Origin: Pseudomonas sp. LP_7_YM
GTDB taxonomy: Bacteria; Pseudomonadota; Gammaproteobacteria; Pseudomonadales; Pseudomonadaceae
Direction: 5' to 3'
DNA: 64,000 bases
Assembly (NCBI RefSeq): GCF_004364435.1
Contig: NZ_SOCT01000001.1
Coordinates: forward strand, 124,001-188,000
The notes below the pieces were generated by a model that saw nothing but the letters and a program-made list of their open reading frames with translations, was not told the DNA's origin and ran no database searches. Below are positions 1 through 9,024 of this stretch, piece after piece (position 1 is the stretch's first letter; every line of letters starts with the position of its first letter). A program made the position numbers and the translations under genes.

Positions 1-1
1 G

Positions 2-256
2 GAGGGGGATTTTGTCTGGCACACCCATGCTGATACCGACGAGACCTTCATCGTCATCGAAGGCTGCCTGCGCATCGATTTCCGGGACGGTTTCGTCAAA
101 CTCAACGCCGGAGAATTGTACGTCGTGCCCAAGGGCGTCGAGCACAAGCCCTACGCCGAGAAGGAGGTGAAGGTGATGCTGATTGAGCCAATCGGGGTGA
201 TCAATACCGGCGACGATACCAACGAGCGGACTGCGCAGAATGATGTGTGGATCTGA
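2..256 (+). CDS. cupin-domain protein, 3' end only
   Basis: The last 84 codons of a gene that begins before the window. The visible protein is a small beta-barrel cupin: it has a metal-binding-type cluster near its start (HTHADTDE) followed by strand-rich sequence with LNAGELYVVPKGVEHKP, the second cupin motif with its conserved Pro, Gly and His. The overall pattern resembles the small cupin_2 (mannose-6-phosphate-isomerase-like) proteins. Substrate and role cannot be told from this fragment. It ends seven bases before the stop codon of the convergent LysR gene. Confidence 0.8.
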   Translation, partial: EGDFVWHTHADTDETFIVIEGCLRIDFRDGFVKLNAGELYVVPKGVEHKPYAEKEVKVMLIEPIGVINTGDDTNERTAQNDVWI

Positions 257-262
257 GCCGAC

Positions 263-1168
263 TCAGGCTTGAGCTATGCCCCCTGAACCGGGCATCAACA
301 CCGCAATCAACGCCCTGACCACCCCCGGCAGGGCGTCCAGCTCCCTTACCAGAATGCTGCGCTCGCGCACCGCCCACGGCTCGTCCAGTTCGATGGTCAT
401 CAACTTCATGGTGCGACTGTGCCGCAGTGCGGCGGACTCGGGAATGATACCGATGCCAACACCTGCTTCAACCATTCGGCAGATCGCCTCGAAGCTCGAC
501 ACTTGAATACGCAGTGACAGGTTTTTGCCGAGTTTTTCCACGTGATCCCTGAGGAAACTCAGCAATGTGCTGCCTTCGTGCAAACCGATGTGCTGGTAAG
601 CGAGTGTCTGCTTTAGCGTGACTTTCGTTTGTGTGGCCAGCTCGTGGCCTTCAGGCACGGTGAGCACCAGGCGGTCGGTGCTGAAATGAATGGCCTGCAA
701 ACCCGCTGCTTCCACGGGGCCGGCAATGATACCCATGTCGGAACTGCCGTCGAGCACGCCGCGCACGATGTCTCGCGATAACCGCTCCTGCAAGTCCACC
801 GTCACGCCGGGGCGTTGGGCCAGAAAACCTGCCAGCACTTCGGGCAGAAACTCGGTCACCGCCGTGGTGTTGGCGAAAATGCGGATGTGTCCGGCTGAGT
901 CCGCCCCGTAACGGGTGAACTCACTTTTCAGATAATCGACCTGGCGCATGATCAGCCGCGCATGTTTGAGGAGGCGCTGTCCGGCGGGGGTCAGTTCAAC
1001 CCCTCGGCTGTCGCGGTACAGCAGGCGCGTGTCGAACTGGCTCTCCAGGGCCTTGATGCGAGCGCTGGCGGCGGCAGGGGAAAGGAAGGCGCGGCGGGCA
1101 CCCTGAGTCAGGCTTGGGGATTCCCCGATATGAATGAAGAGGCGCAAGTCAGCCAGGTCGAAGTGCAT
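263..1168 (-). CDS. LysR-family regulator of the itaconate operon
   Basis: A 301-residue LysR-type regulator with an N-terminal winged helix-turn-helix (about residues 5-62, including LSPAAASARIKALESQF) and a C-terminal periplasmic-binding-protein-like effector domain. The frame is open to 1258, but I start it at the ATG at 1168 because MHFDLADLRLF is where the family's first helix begins and the 30 upstream residues look untranslated. It is divergent from the itaconyl-CoA hydratase gene, the same arrangement as the LysR gene beside the P. aeruginosa itaconate cluster, so it most likely senses itaconate or its CoA ester and activates the operon. That role is inferred from position. Candidate operators lie between the two genes. 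Confidence 0.85.
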   Translation of the reverse strand: MHFDLADLRLFIHIGESPSLTQGARRAFLSPAAASARIKALESQFDTRLLYRDSRGVELTPAGQRLLKHARLIMRQVDYLKSEFTRYGADSAGHIRIFANTTAVTEFLPEVLAGFLAQRPGVTVDLQERLSRDIVRGVLDGSSDMGIIAGPVEAAGLQAIHFSTDRLVLTVPEGHELATQTKVTLKQTLAYQHIGLHEGSTLLSFLRDHVEKLGKNLSLRIQVSSFEAICRMVEAGVGIGIIPESAALRHSRTMKLMTIELDEPWAVRERSILVRELDALPGVVRALIAVLMPGSGGIAQA

Positions 1169-1192
1169 GGTTGTGTCCGGACATTGCAAAGA

Positions 1193-1230
1193 GCGTTCAG
1201 CATACATGAACGCCGGTATATGCAATTGCA
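1193..1230. promoter_or_regulatory. candidate LysR operators between regulator and ich
   Basis: Two dyads sit in the 128-base divergent intergenic region: gcgttc-N9-gaacgc (1193-1213), which contains a T-N11-A core (TCAGCATACATGA), and the perfect 10-base palindrome TGCAATTGCA (1221-1230). Such dyads are typical of LysR binding and activation sites. Function is inferred from shape and position only. Confidence 0.45.
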
Positions 1231-1296
1231 AATTCACAGAATGCCCGCGTGCTCCCATGATCTGCTCATAACAACAAATGCAGAGGGTTCGCGTTT

Positions 1297-2136
1297 ATGA
1301 GTGCTTCAGATTCGCCTGTGGATTTCAGTGCCTGGGTCGGACGGACCGAAGAGGCTCAGGACCACTTGAGCCACAACCTGATCAAGCGTATTGCCGCCAC
1401 CTTTGGCCAGCCCGTGCCGGCGGCGGGCGACGCACTGCCCCCGCTCTGGCAGTGGTGTTTTTTCCAGGACCCGGTGTTCCAAGCCCAATTGGGCACCGAC
1501 GGTCATCCAGCCCGCGGGGGCTTTTTGCCGCCTGCCGACAATCGCAATCGCATGTGGGCCGGGGGACGCGTTGAGTTCATCCAGCCGCTGAAAGTCGGGG
1601 CCGACGCCCACCGCTTGTCGACCATCGTCAACATCGAAGAAAAGTATGGCCGCACCGGTTCGCTGCTGTTCGTCACGCTGCGCCATGACTATTCGCAAAA
1701 CGGTGAACTGTGCGTGCGTGAAGAGCAGGACATCGTCTACCGCGAGCCCAATCCGCCGAAGCTCACCAGTGGCGATGCGCCTGAGCAGGGCGACTGGAGC
1801 GAAACCATCGAGCCGACCCCGACGCTGCTGTTTCGCTACTCGGCCGTGACCTTCAACGGCCACCGCATCCACTACGACTATCCGTATGTCACCGAAGTCG
1901 AAGGCTATCCGGGATTGGTCGTCCACGGCCCGATGATCGCCACCTTCAACCTGCACGCGTTCATCCACGCCAACCCCGAGAAGCGCGTGCGCCACTTCGC
2001 CTATCGCGGCGTGCGTCCGCTGAACGTGCCGACGCCCTTTCGGGTCGGCGGTCGCATCCTCGGAGCGGGCAAAGCGCAGTTGTGGGCAGGCAACGAAGCG
2101 GGCATCGCGCAGAGCGCCGAAATCACTTTCGAATGA
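1297..2136 (+). CDS. ich: itaconyl-CoA hydratase / mesaconyl-C4-CoA hydratase family
   Basis: A 279-residue double hot-dog hydratase. The N-terminal half is the FAS1-type dehydratase domain seen in mesaconyl-C4-CoA hydratases. The C-terminal half carries a MaoC-like active site: NGHRIHYD (residues 187-194) followed by VVHGPM (209-213). In Pseudomonas this family hydrates itaconyl-CoA to citramalyl-CoA, the second step of itaconate breakdown. It is the first gene of the plus-strand operon and faces the LysR regulator. The presence of the CoA transferase and lyase genes downstream supports the itaconate assignment over the methylaspartate or hydroxypropionate pathways, where the same fold is used. 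Confidence 0.85.
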   Translation: MSASDSPVDFSAWVGRTEEAQDHLSHNLIKRIAATFGQPVPAAGDALPPLWQWCFFQDPVFQAQLGTDGHPARGGFLPPADNRNRMWAGGRVEFIQPLKVGADAHRLSTIVNIEEKYGRTGSLLFVTLRHDYSQNGELCVREEQDIVYREPNPPKLTSGDAPEQGDWSETIEPTPTLLFRYSAVTFNGHRIHYDYPYVTEVEGYPGLVVHGPMIATFNLHAFIHANPEKRVRHFAYRGVRPLNVPTPFRVGGRILGAGKAQLWAGNEAGIAQSAEITFE

Positions 2137-2174
2137 GCCCGCTTCGACTGAACTCCCATTCCTTTATAGAGCGA

Positions 2175-2194
2175 GCCCGGCCATTGCGCCGGGC
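2175..2194 (+). other. hairpin between ich and the acyl-CoA dehydrogenase gene
   Basis: A perfect 7-base stem, gcccggc-cattgc-gccgggc, lies in the 82-base gap and is followed by only three T's. It could be a weak terminator or a processing and stability element that lowers expression of the downstream genes relative to ich. I see no strong terminator, so the operon probably continues through it. Confidence 0.4.
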
Positions 2195-2218
2195 CTTTGC
2201 CAGAGGTGAGCAACGACC

Positions 2219-3382
2219 ATGAGCCCATACGACAACGAAGACCTCAATGCCATTCGTAAAGGCGTGCGCGCCCTGTGCGCCGAGTTCCCGGCTGAATACT
2301 GGCGCAAGATCGATGAACAGAAGGGCTTCCCGGAAGCCTTTGTCAAGGCGCTGACCGACGCTGGCTGGCTGTCGGCGATGATCCCCACCGAATACGGCGG
2401 TTCAGGTCTGGGACTGGCCGAAGCTTCGGTGATTCTCGAAGAGGTCAACGCTTGCGGCGGCAACTCCGGCACCGTGCACGGCCAGATGTACAACATGTTC
2501 ACCTTGCTGCGTCACGGCAGCGATGCGCAGAAAAGCTACTACCTGCCCAAGCTCGCCAGCGGCGAATTGCGCCTGCAATCGATGGGTGTCACCGAGCCGA
2601 CTACGGGCACCGACACGACCAAGATCAAGACCACTGCCGTCAAGCAGGGCGACAAGTATGTAATCAACGGGCAGAAGGTGTGGATCTCGCGGGTTCAGCA
2701 TTCGGACCTGATGATCCTGCTGGCGCGCACCACGCCGCTGGCCGAGGTGAAGAAAAAATCCGAAGGCATGTCGATTTTTCTGGTCGATTTGCGTGCGGCC
2801 ATTGGCAAGGGCCTGACGGTTCAGCCCATCGCCAACATGGTCAATCACGAAACCAACGAGCTGTTCTTCGACAACCTCGAACTGCCTGCCGACAGCCTGA
2901 TCGGCGAAGAAGGCAAGGGTTTCAAATACATCCTCGACGGCCTGAATGCCGAGCGTACGTTGATCGCTGCCGAGTGCATCGGCGATGGTCGCTGGTTCAC
3001 CGAAAAATCGGCTGCCTATGCCCGTGATCGCGTGGTGTTCGGGCGCCCGATCGGGCAGAACCAGGGGGTGCAATTCCCGATTGCCGAGGCCTATATCGAA
3101 ATCGAAGCGGCTGACCTGATGCGCTGGCGTGCCTGCGAGGAGTACGACAGCGGCAAGAACGCGGGGGCTGCGGCGAACATGGCCAAGTACCTGGCGGCCA
3201 AGGCGTCCTGGGAAGCGGCTAACGCCTGCTTGCAGACCCACGGCGGTTTTGGCTTTGCCAATGAATACGACGTGGAGCGCAAATTCCGCGAAACCCGTCT
3301 GTATCAGGTCGCGCCCATCTCCACCAACCTGATTCTTTCCTACGTCGCCGAGCACCTGCTCGAACTGCCGCGCAGCTTCTGA
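2219..3382 (+). CDS. acyl-CoA dehydrogenase in the itaconate operon
   Basis: A 387-residue FAD-dependent acyl-CoA dehydrogenase. The flavin-binding motif VTEPTTGTDTTKIK begins near residue 124 and the C-terminal helix signature QTHGGFGFANEYDVERKFRE is intact. The usual catalytic glutamate of the C-terminal YEGT motif is absent (the sequence reads YQVAPIST). Instead there is a glutamate at about residue 245 in LNAERTLIAA, the helix-G position used as the base by isovaleryl-CoA dehydrogenase. It therefore looks active and of the isovaleryl type. The same family is present in the P. aeruginosa itaconate cluster, where it is not needed for the three core steps; it may process branched or methylated itaconate analogues (inference). 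Confidence 0.85.
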   Translation: MSPYDNEDLNAIRKGVRALCAEFPAEYWRKIDEQKGFPEAFVKALTDAGWLSAMIPTEYGGSGLGLAEASVILEEVNACGGNSGTVHGQMYNMFTLLRHGSDAQKSYYLPKLASGELRLQSMGVTEPTTGTDTTKIKTTAVKQGDKYVINGQKVWISRVQHSDLMILLARTTPLAEVKKKSEGMSIFLVDLRAAIGKGLTVQPIANMVNHETNELFFDNLELPADSLIGEEGKGFKYILDGLNAERTLIAAECIGDGRWFTEKSAAYARDRVVFGRPIGQNQGVQFPIAEAYIEIEAADLMRWRACEEYDSGKNAGAAANMAKYLAAKASWEAANACLQTHGGFGFANEYDVERKFRETRLYQVAPISTNLILSYVAEHLLELPRSF

Positions 3383-3392
3383 GGACACCGAC

Positions 3393-4742
3393 ATGAGTCA
3401 TACCCAGGCCCTGGCGGGCTTCCTCGCCGAGCTGACATACGAGCAGATACCCAGCGCAGTCCTGGACCGCACCGAAGACCTGTTCCTGGACTGGATCGGC
3501 TCGGCGCTGGCGAGCAAAGGCGCGCGGCCAATCCCGATATTCGAGCGTTATGCCGAGCGCATGGGCCCGGCCAGCGGCAAATCGAAGATTCTGGTCAACG
3601 GCAGAGAAACCTCGGCGTACTTCGCCGCGCTGGTCAACGGCGCGGCTTCGCATCTGGTCGAGCAGGACGATCTGCACAACAGCTCAGTGCTGCATCCGGC
3701 CACGGTGGTGTTTTCCGCGGTGCTGGCGGCGGCGCAGGATCTGGGTAAGTCCGGCCAGGACTTGTTGCTGGCTTCGGTGGCCGGGTATGAGGCCGGAATT
3801 CGCATTGGCGAATTCATGGGCCGCTCGCATTACCGCATCTTCCACACCACGGCCACGGTCGGCACGCTGGCGGCGGCAGTGGCGGTCGGCAAACTGCTGA
3901 ATTTCAGTCAGGAGCAGTTCATCAACTTGCTGGGCACCGCCGGTACTCAAGCCGCGGGGTTGTGGGAATTTTTGCGTGATGCTGCCGATTCGAAACAACT
4001 GCACACCGCCAAGGCTGCTGCCGATGGTCTGCTTGCGGCTTACCTGACCGAAGACGGCCTGACCGGTGCCCGCAATATTCTGGAAGGCGATCAGGGGCTC
4101 GCGGCAGGCATGTCCACCGACAGTGATCCGAGCAAACTCTCTGATCGTCTTGGGTCGCGCTGGGCCCTGGTGGAAACCTCGTTCAAGTTCCACGCCTCAT
4201 GCCGTCACACCCACCCGGCGGCTGATGCGCTCTTGCATCTGATGCAACGCGAGGGCTTGCGCCATGACCAGATCGCCAAGGTCGTCACTCGTGTTCACCA
4301 GGGCGCGATTGACGTGCTGGGACGGGTCGATGTGCCGCAGACCGTGCATCAGGCGAAGTTTTCCATGGGTGCCGTGCTCGGCCTGATCGCGGTGCATGGC
4401 AGCGCGCAGTTGATCGAGTTCCGCGACCTGGCGCTGACCGACGCCGACGTCGCGGCCTTTCGCGGGAAGGTGACGATGGAGCTGGACCCCGAAGTGGACG
4501 GCGCCTATCCGGCGCGCTGGCTGGGGCGGGTGATCGTGACCACTACCGATGGCCGCACCTTGAATGCGGCCATCGATGAACCCAAAGGCGATCCGGGCAA
4601 CACGCTGTCGCGGCCCGAACTGGAAGACAAGGTTCAACGCCTGCTGGCGTTCTCCGGCGCACGCACGGTGGAGCAGGGCAAGGCGCTGATCGAGCGGGTC
4701 TGGCAATTGCGCGATACGCGGGATCTGGCGGACCTGGTTTAA
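3393..4742 (+). CDS. MmgE/PrpD family protein
   Basis: A 449-residue MmgE/PrpD protein, the fold of 2-methylcitrate dehydratase, cis-aconitate decarboxylase and iminodisuccinate epimerase. The N-terminal helical domain (for instance LFLDWIGSALAS) and the C-terminal domain with the FKFHASCRHTHPAADALL active-site region are both present and full length. It starts 10 bases after the acyl-CoA dehydrogenase stop. A homologue occupies the corresponding place in the P. aeruginosa itaconate locus. Because cis-aconitate decarboxylase, which makes itaconate, belongs to this family, a role in handling itaconate-related acids is attractive, but the substrate cannot be read from the sequence. Confidence 0.85.
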   Translation: MSHTQALAGFLAELTYEQIPSAVLDRTEDLFLDWIGSALASKGARPIPIFERYAERMGPASGKSKILVNGRETSAYFAALVNGAASHLVEQDDLHNSSVLHPATVVFSAVLAAAQDLGKSGQDLLLASVAGYEAGIRIGEFMGRSHYRIFHTTATVGTLAAAVAVGKLLNFSQEQFINLLGTAGTQAAGLWEFLRDAADSKQLHTAKAAADGLLAAYLTEDGLTGARNILEGDQGLAAGMSTDSDPSKLSDRLGSRWALVETSFKFHASCRHTHPAADALLHLMQREGLRHDQIAKVVTRVHQGAIDVLGRVDVPQTVHQAKFSMGAVLGLIAVHGSAQLIEFRDLALTDADVAAFRGKVTMELDPEVDGAYPARWLGRVIVTTTDGRTLNAAIDEPKGDPGNTLSRPELEDKVQRLLAFSGARTVEQGKALIERVWQLRDTRDLADLV

Positions 4743-4766
4743 CAGCGAATACGTTCATCGTGATGC

Positions 4767-4787
4767 TTCCCACGCCGAGCGTGGGAA
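4767..4787. repeat. REP-like palindrome
   Basis: A perfect 9-base inverted repeat, ttcccacgc-cga-gcgtgggaa, in the gap before the CoA transferase. A near copy occurs at 19285-19305. This is a common Pseudomonas intergenic repeat type and could act as an mRNA stabiliser or weak terminator inside the operon. Confidence 0.7.
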
Positions 4788-4812
4788 CGATCAGTGTGGA
4801 GAGACTACCTAC

Positions 4813-6012
4813 ATGACTCAACAAAACCCTCGTCCTCTGGACGGCGTCACCGTGGTCAGTCTGGAGCACGCCATCGCGGCGCCGTTCTGCACCCGGCAGT
4901 TGGCGGACCTTGGTGCCCGCGTGATCAAGGTCGAACGCCCTGGCGTCGGCGATTTTGCCCGCGGCTACGATCAGCGCGTCGATGGTCTGGCGTCGCATTT
5001 CGTCTGGACCAACCGTTCCAAGGAAAGCCTGACCCTGGACCTGAAGCAGGATGAGGCGGGCGACATTCTCGAATCGCTGCTGGGCAAGGCCGATGTCTTG
5101 GTGCAGAACCTGGCGCCGGGTGCTGCGGCGCGCATGGGCCTTTCGTTTGATGCACTGCATGAGCGATTTCCTCGGTTGATCGTCTGTGATATTTCCGGTT
5201 ACGGCGAAGGCGGCCCGTATGAAAAGAAGAAGGCCTATGACTTGCTGATCCAGAGCGAGGGCGGTTTTCTCTCGGTGACCGGCGGGCCGGGTGAGAACGA
5301 GATGGCCAAGGCCGGTTGTTCCATCGCCGACATCGCTGCGGGGATGTACGCCTACACCGGCATCCTCTCGGCGCTGATGCTGCGGGACAAGACCGGGGAG
5401 GGCAGTCGTATCGACGTCAGCATGCTGGAAAGCCTGGTGGAGTGGATGGGCTATCCGATGTATTACGCCTACAACGGTGCGCCACAACCGCCGCGAGCCG
5501 GAGCCTCGCACTCGACGATCTATCCGTATGGGCCGTTTCCTACAGGCGGTGGCGGCACCGTCATGCTCGGTCTGCAGAACGAGCGCGAATGGGCGCTGTT
5601 TTGCGAAAAGGTGCTGCTGGACAAGGCGCTGGCCACCGATGAGCGTTTCGCGGCGAACTTCAAACGCTCGGAAAATCGTGAGGTGTTGCGCCAGATCATT
5701 GTCGACGGCTTCGCGGCGTTAAGCGTGGACGATGTCGTGGCGCGGCTTGAAGAGGCGAAGATCGCCAATGCCCGGGTCAACGACATGCATGGCGTCTGGG
5801 AGCACCCGCAACTCAGGGCCCGCGACAGCTGGCGTCAGGTCGACAGCCCGTCCGGGCCACTGCCATCGTTATTGCCTCCTGGGCGCAATGCCGCCTTCAC
5901 CCCGCGCATGGACGGCGTCCCGGGGTTGGGGCAGCACACGCAGAGCATTCTCGCGGAGCTGGGAATTTCAGCTCAGGAGCAGGCGCGAATGGCGGCGGTG
6001 GGGGTGGTTTAG
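4813..6012 (+). CDS. ict: itaconate CoA transferase (family III)
   Basis: A 399-residue family III (CaiB/BaiF) CoA transferase. The N-terminal Rossmann part has LDGVTVVSLEHAIAAPFCTRQLADLGARVIKVE in outline (residues 9-41), and the catalytic aspartate is D143 in KAYDLLIQSEGG. In Pseudomonas the homologue moves CoA from succinyl-CoA to itaconate, the entry step of itaconate catabolism. It lies between the MmgE/PrpD gene and the citramalyl-CoA lyase gene as in P. aeruginosa. A succinyl-CoA:mesaconate or formyl-CoA activity is possible by family, but context makes itaconate the best call. Confidence 0.85.
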   Translation: MTQQNPRPLDGVTVVSLEHAIAAPFCTRQLADLGARVIKVERPGVGDFARGYDQRVDGLASHFVWTNRSKESLTLDLKQDEAGDILESLLGKADVLVQNLAPGAAARMGLSFDALHERFPRLIVCDISGYGEGGPYEKKKAYDLLIQSEGGFLSVTGGPGENEMAKAGCSIADIAAGMYAYTGILSALMLRDKTGEGSRIDVSMLESLVEWMGYPMYYAYNGAPQPPRAGASHSTIYPYGPFPTGGGGTVMLGLQNEREWALFCEKVLLDKALATDERFAANFKRSENREVLRQIIVDGFAALSVDDVVARLEEAKIANARVNDMHGVWEHPQLRARDSWRQVDSPSGPLPSLLPPGRNAAFTPRMDGVPGLGQHTQSILAELGISAQEQARMAAVGVV

Positions 6013-6060
6013 ATCGTTGCCTGGCTGCGATCCCTTGCGGAGCACCATTGCACTGTGGGC

Positions 6061-6140
6061 GCGAATTGATTCGCGATGGGTATTCACAGCCGATGAATCT
6101 AAGTTGGCCGCACCTGCGACGCGCAAATGAATTCGCTCCC
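6061..6140. repeat. REP-like repeat region before ccl
   Basis: The 156-base gap between ict and ccl holds a short dyad gcgaa-ttga-ttcgc (6061-6074) and, 53 bases later, the string aatgaattcgctcc (6127-6140), which recurs exactly at 43948-43961. These resemble Pseudomonas REP elements. The ribosome-binding sequence caagga (6155-6160) follows. Confidence 0.5.
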
Positions 6141-6168
6141 CCGAAAACTTTTCTCAAGGATATAAACC

Positions 6169-6993
6169 ATGCCCCCGTCCATCGTCCGCTCCGCATTGTT
6201 CGTGCCCGGTAGCCGGCCCGAGCGTTTCGCCAAGGCGCTGGCTGCTGGCGCCGATGCGGTGATCGTCGATTTCGAAGACGCCGTCGAGGAGCCGCTCAAA
6301 CGTCAGGCCAGAGACAATCTCGCTGCATTTGTGCAGGACAATCCCTCGGCTGCGCTATGGGTGCGGGTCAATGCTCCCGATCACGCTGAGCACGCCGCGG
6401 ATCTGGTTTTCTGCAAACAACACTCAGGTGTTGTTGGTGTGTTGCTGCCCAAAGTTGAAACCCCTGCCCATGTGGCTGCTGTCTGGGAAACCGGCAAACC
6501 CGTTCTGCCCATCATCGAGAGTGCCAAGGGGCTGTTGGCGCTGGCGTCTATCGCACACGCGCCGGGGGTCGAGCGTCTGTCGTTCGGCGGGCTGGACCTG
6601 GCGCTGGACCTGAATCTGAACAGCGGCACCCAGGCTGCACAGATGTTTCTCGATCAGGCGCGCATGTCGGTGCAGTTGCACTCCAGAGGCGCTGACCTGC
6701 TGCCGCCGCTGGATGGCGTGCACCCGGCCATTGGCGATCCGGAAGGTCTACACCGCGCGATTCGGCATGCCTATGACATGGGCTACGGTGGCGCGCTGTG
6801 CATCCATCCCGGGCAAGTGCCGGTGATCCATGCCGCGCTGGCGCCGAGTGCCGATGACTTGAGTTGGGCGAAGCGAGTAGTGGACGCCAGTACCGCCGCC
6901 AATGGCGCCGGGGCGTTTCAGCTCGACGGGCAAATGGTCGATGCGCCGGTGTTGTTACGTGCCAAGCGTTTACTGGCGCTGGCCGCAAAGTGA
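6169..6993 (+). CDS. ccl: citramalyl-CoA lyase (CitE/HpcH family)
   Basis: A 274-residue TIM-barrel lyase of the CitE-like / HpcH-HpaI aldolase group. Visible motifs are RSALFVPGSRPERF (residues 7-20), VDFEDAVEEPLK (33-44), the metal ligand E117 in PIIESAKG, and D143 in FGGLDLALDL. It would split citramalyl-CoA into acetyl-CoA and pyruvate, completing itaconate breakdown. Length and motifs are typical of single-domain CitE-like lyases; the citrate lyase alpha and gamma subunits are absent, which argues against a citrate lyase. It is the last enzyme gene before the transporter genes. Confidence 0.87.
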   Translation: MPPSIVRSALFVPGSRPERFAKALAAGADAVIVDFEDAVEEPLKRQARDNLAAFVQDNPSAALWVRVNAPDHAEHAADLVFCKQHSGVVGVLLPKVETPAHVAAVWETGKPVLPIIESAKGLLALASIAHAPGVERLSFGGLDLALDLNLNSGTQAAQMFLDQARMSVQLHSRGADLLPPLDGVHPAIGDPEGLHRAIRHAYDMGYGGALCIHPGQVPVIHAALAPSADDLSWAKRVVDASTAANGAGAFQLDGQMVDAPVLLRAKRLLALAAK

Positions 6994-7090
6994 ATCAGCG
7001 CCTTATGACAATGCCGCTGAACCTGTGCAGCTGCGCGCCAATGGCGAAAGCGGTGGTTCAGGCGACTTTGAGTTGCCTGATTGATCGCCC

Positions 7091-7112
7091 TCGCTGCCGT
7101 CGTAACCTCCGA
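7091..7112 (+). repeat. dispersed REP-like repeat copy
   Basis: The 297-base gap between ccl and the TRAP genes contains the 22-base string starting tcgctgccgtcgtaacctcc. The same string with two differences lies at 26072-26093, and its first 13 bases recur at 60626-60638. This is a dispersed intergenic repeat. Otherwise the gap shows only AT-richer sequence close to the next gene, where a promoter could sit. Confidence 0.5.
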
Positions 7113-7254
7113 CTTCCCACGTGAATGGCTTTTGACGAAAAACAGCGTTCAGCCCTACCGAACGCGGTCTTACATAAAAGCAGATTCTCTAAACACCCCC
7201 CATTAGGCATCGTTAGCAGGCACGGCGCTCAAGATCCACCGACGGCTCCAATAA

Positions 7255-8286
<1,032 letters not shown>

Positions 8287-8391
8287 TTCCGCGAAAGGCG
8301 GCTCGATCAATACAGGCAGTGATACCTGCGTGGCCACCGGCTTCTCTTTGGCGAGGGGGGTGGCCGCTCTCTCTATGTTCGGAGAATGCTT

Positions 8392-9024
8392 ATGCAATCG
8401 CTGACGCGACTCTGGGAGCACCTGGAGGAGGGCGTGATCGCCTTCCTGCTGGCTGCCATGACGCTGGTGACTTTTGTCTACGTGGCGCTCAACAACATCT
8501 ACACCCTGTTTTATGCCCTGAGTGATAAATGGACGTTCAGCAGCGAGTTCTTCTCGTTTCTGGGCGATCACACGATGGCGTACGCCCAGAACATGACCTG
8601 GAGCGTGGCGCTGACCAAAGCGCTGTTCGGCTGGCTGATCTTTTTCGGCGTGTCCTATGGCGTGCGCACGGCCGGTCATCTGGGCGTCGACGCGCTGGTG
8701 AAAATGACCAGTAAACCCGTCCAGCGTCTGCTAGCAATGGTCGCGTGCCTGTGCTGCATGGCCTACGCCGGTCTGTTCCTGGCGGCCAGTTACAAATGGG
8801 TCAGTGCCCTGTTTGTCGCCGGTATCGGCGCCGAGGACCTGGATCGCTACGGCGTGAAGGTGGCGTACATCGCCGTCATCGTGCCGATCGGCTTTACCCT
8901 GGTCTTGCTGCGTTACCTGGAAATCCTCTACCGCATTTATACCCACCGTCAGCTCGGACTCGGCCTGGCCGATGAAGCAGCGCAAGCGAGCAAACTGGCC
9001 AACCCTGACGAGGAGCAACGCTGA
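8392..9024 (+). CDS. TRAP transporter small membrane subunit (DctQ)
   Basis: A 210-residue protein with four predicted membrane helices, as in DctQ subunits. I chose the ATG at 8392 because ggagaa at 8381-8386 is correctly spaced for it and overlaps the alternative ATG at 8386. Its TGA overlaps the ATG of the large subunit (TGATG at 9022-9026), so the two are translationally coupled. DctQ docks with DctM to form the Na+-dependent membrane part of the transporter. Confidence 0.85.
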   Translation: MQSLTRLWEHLEEGVIAFLLAAMTLVTFVYVALNNIYTLFYALSDKWTFSSEFFSFLGDHTMAYAQNMTWSVALTKALFGWLIFFGVSYGVRTAGHLGVDALVKMTSKPVQRLLAMVACLCCMAYAGLFLAASYKWVSALFVAGIGAEDLDRYGVKVAYIAVIVPIGFTLVLLRYLEILYRIYTHRQLGLGLADEAAQASKLANPDEEQR

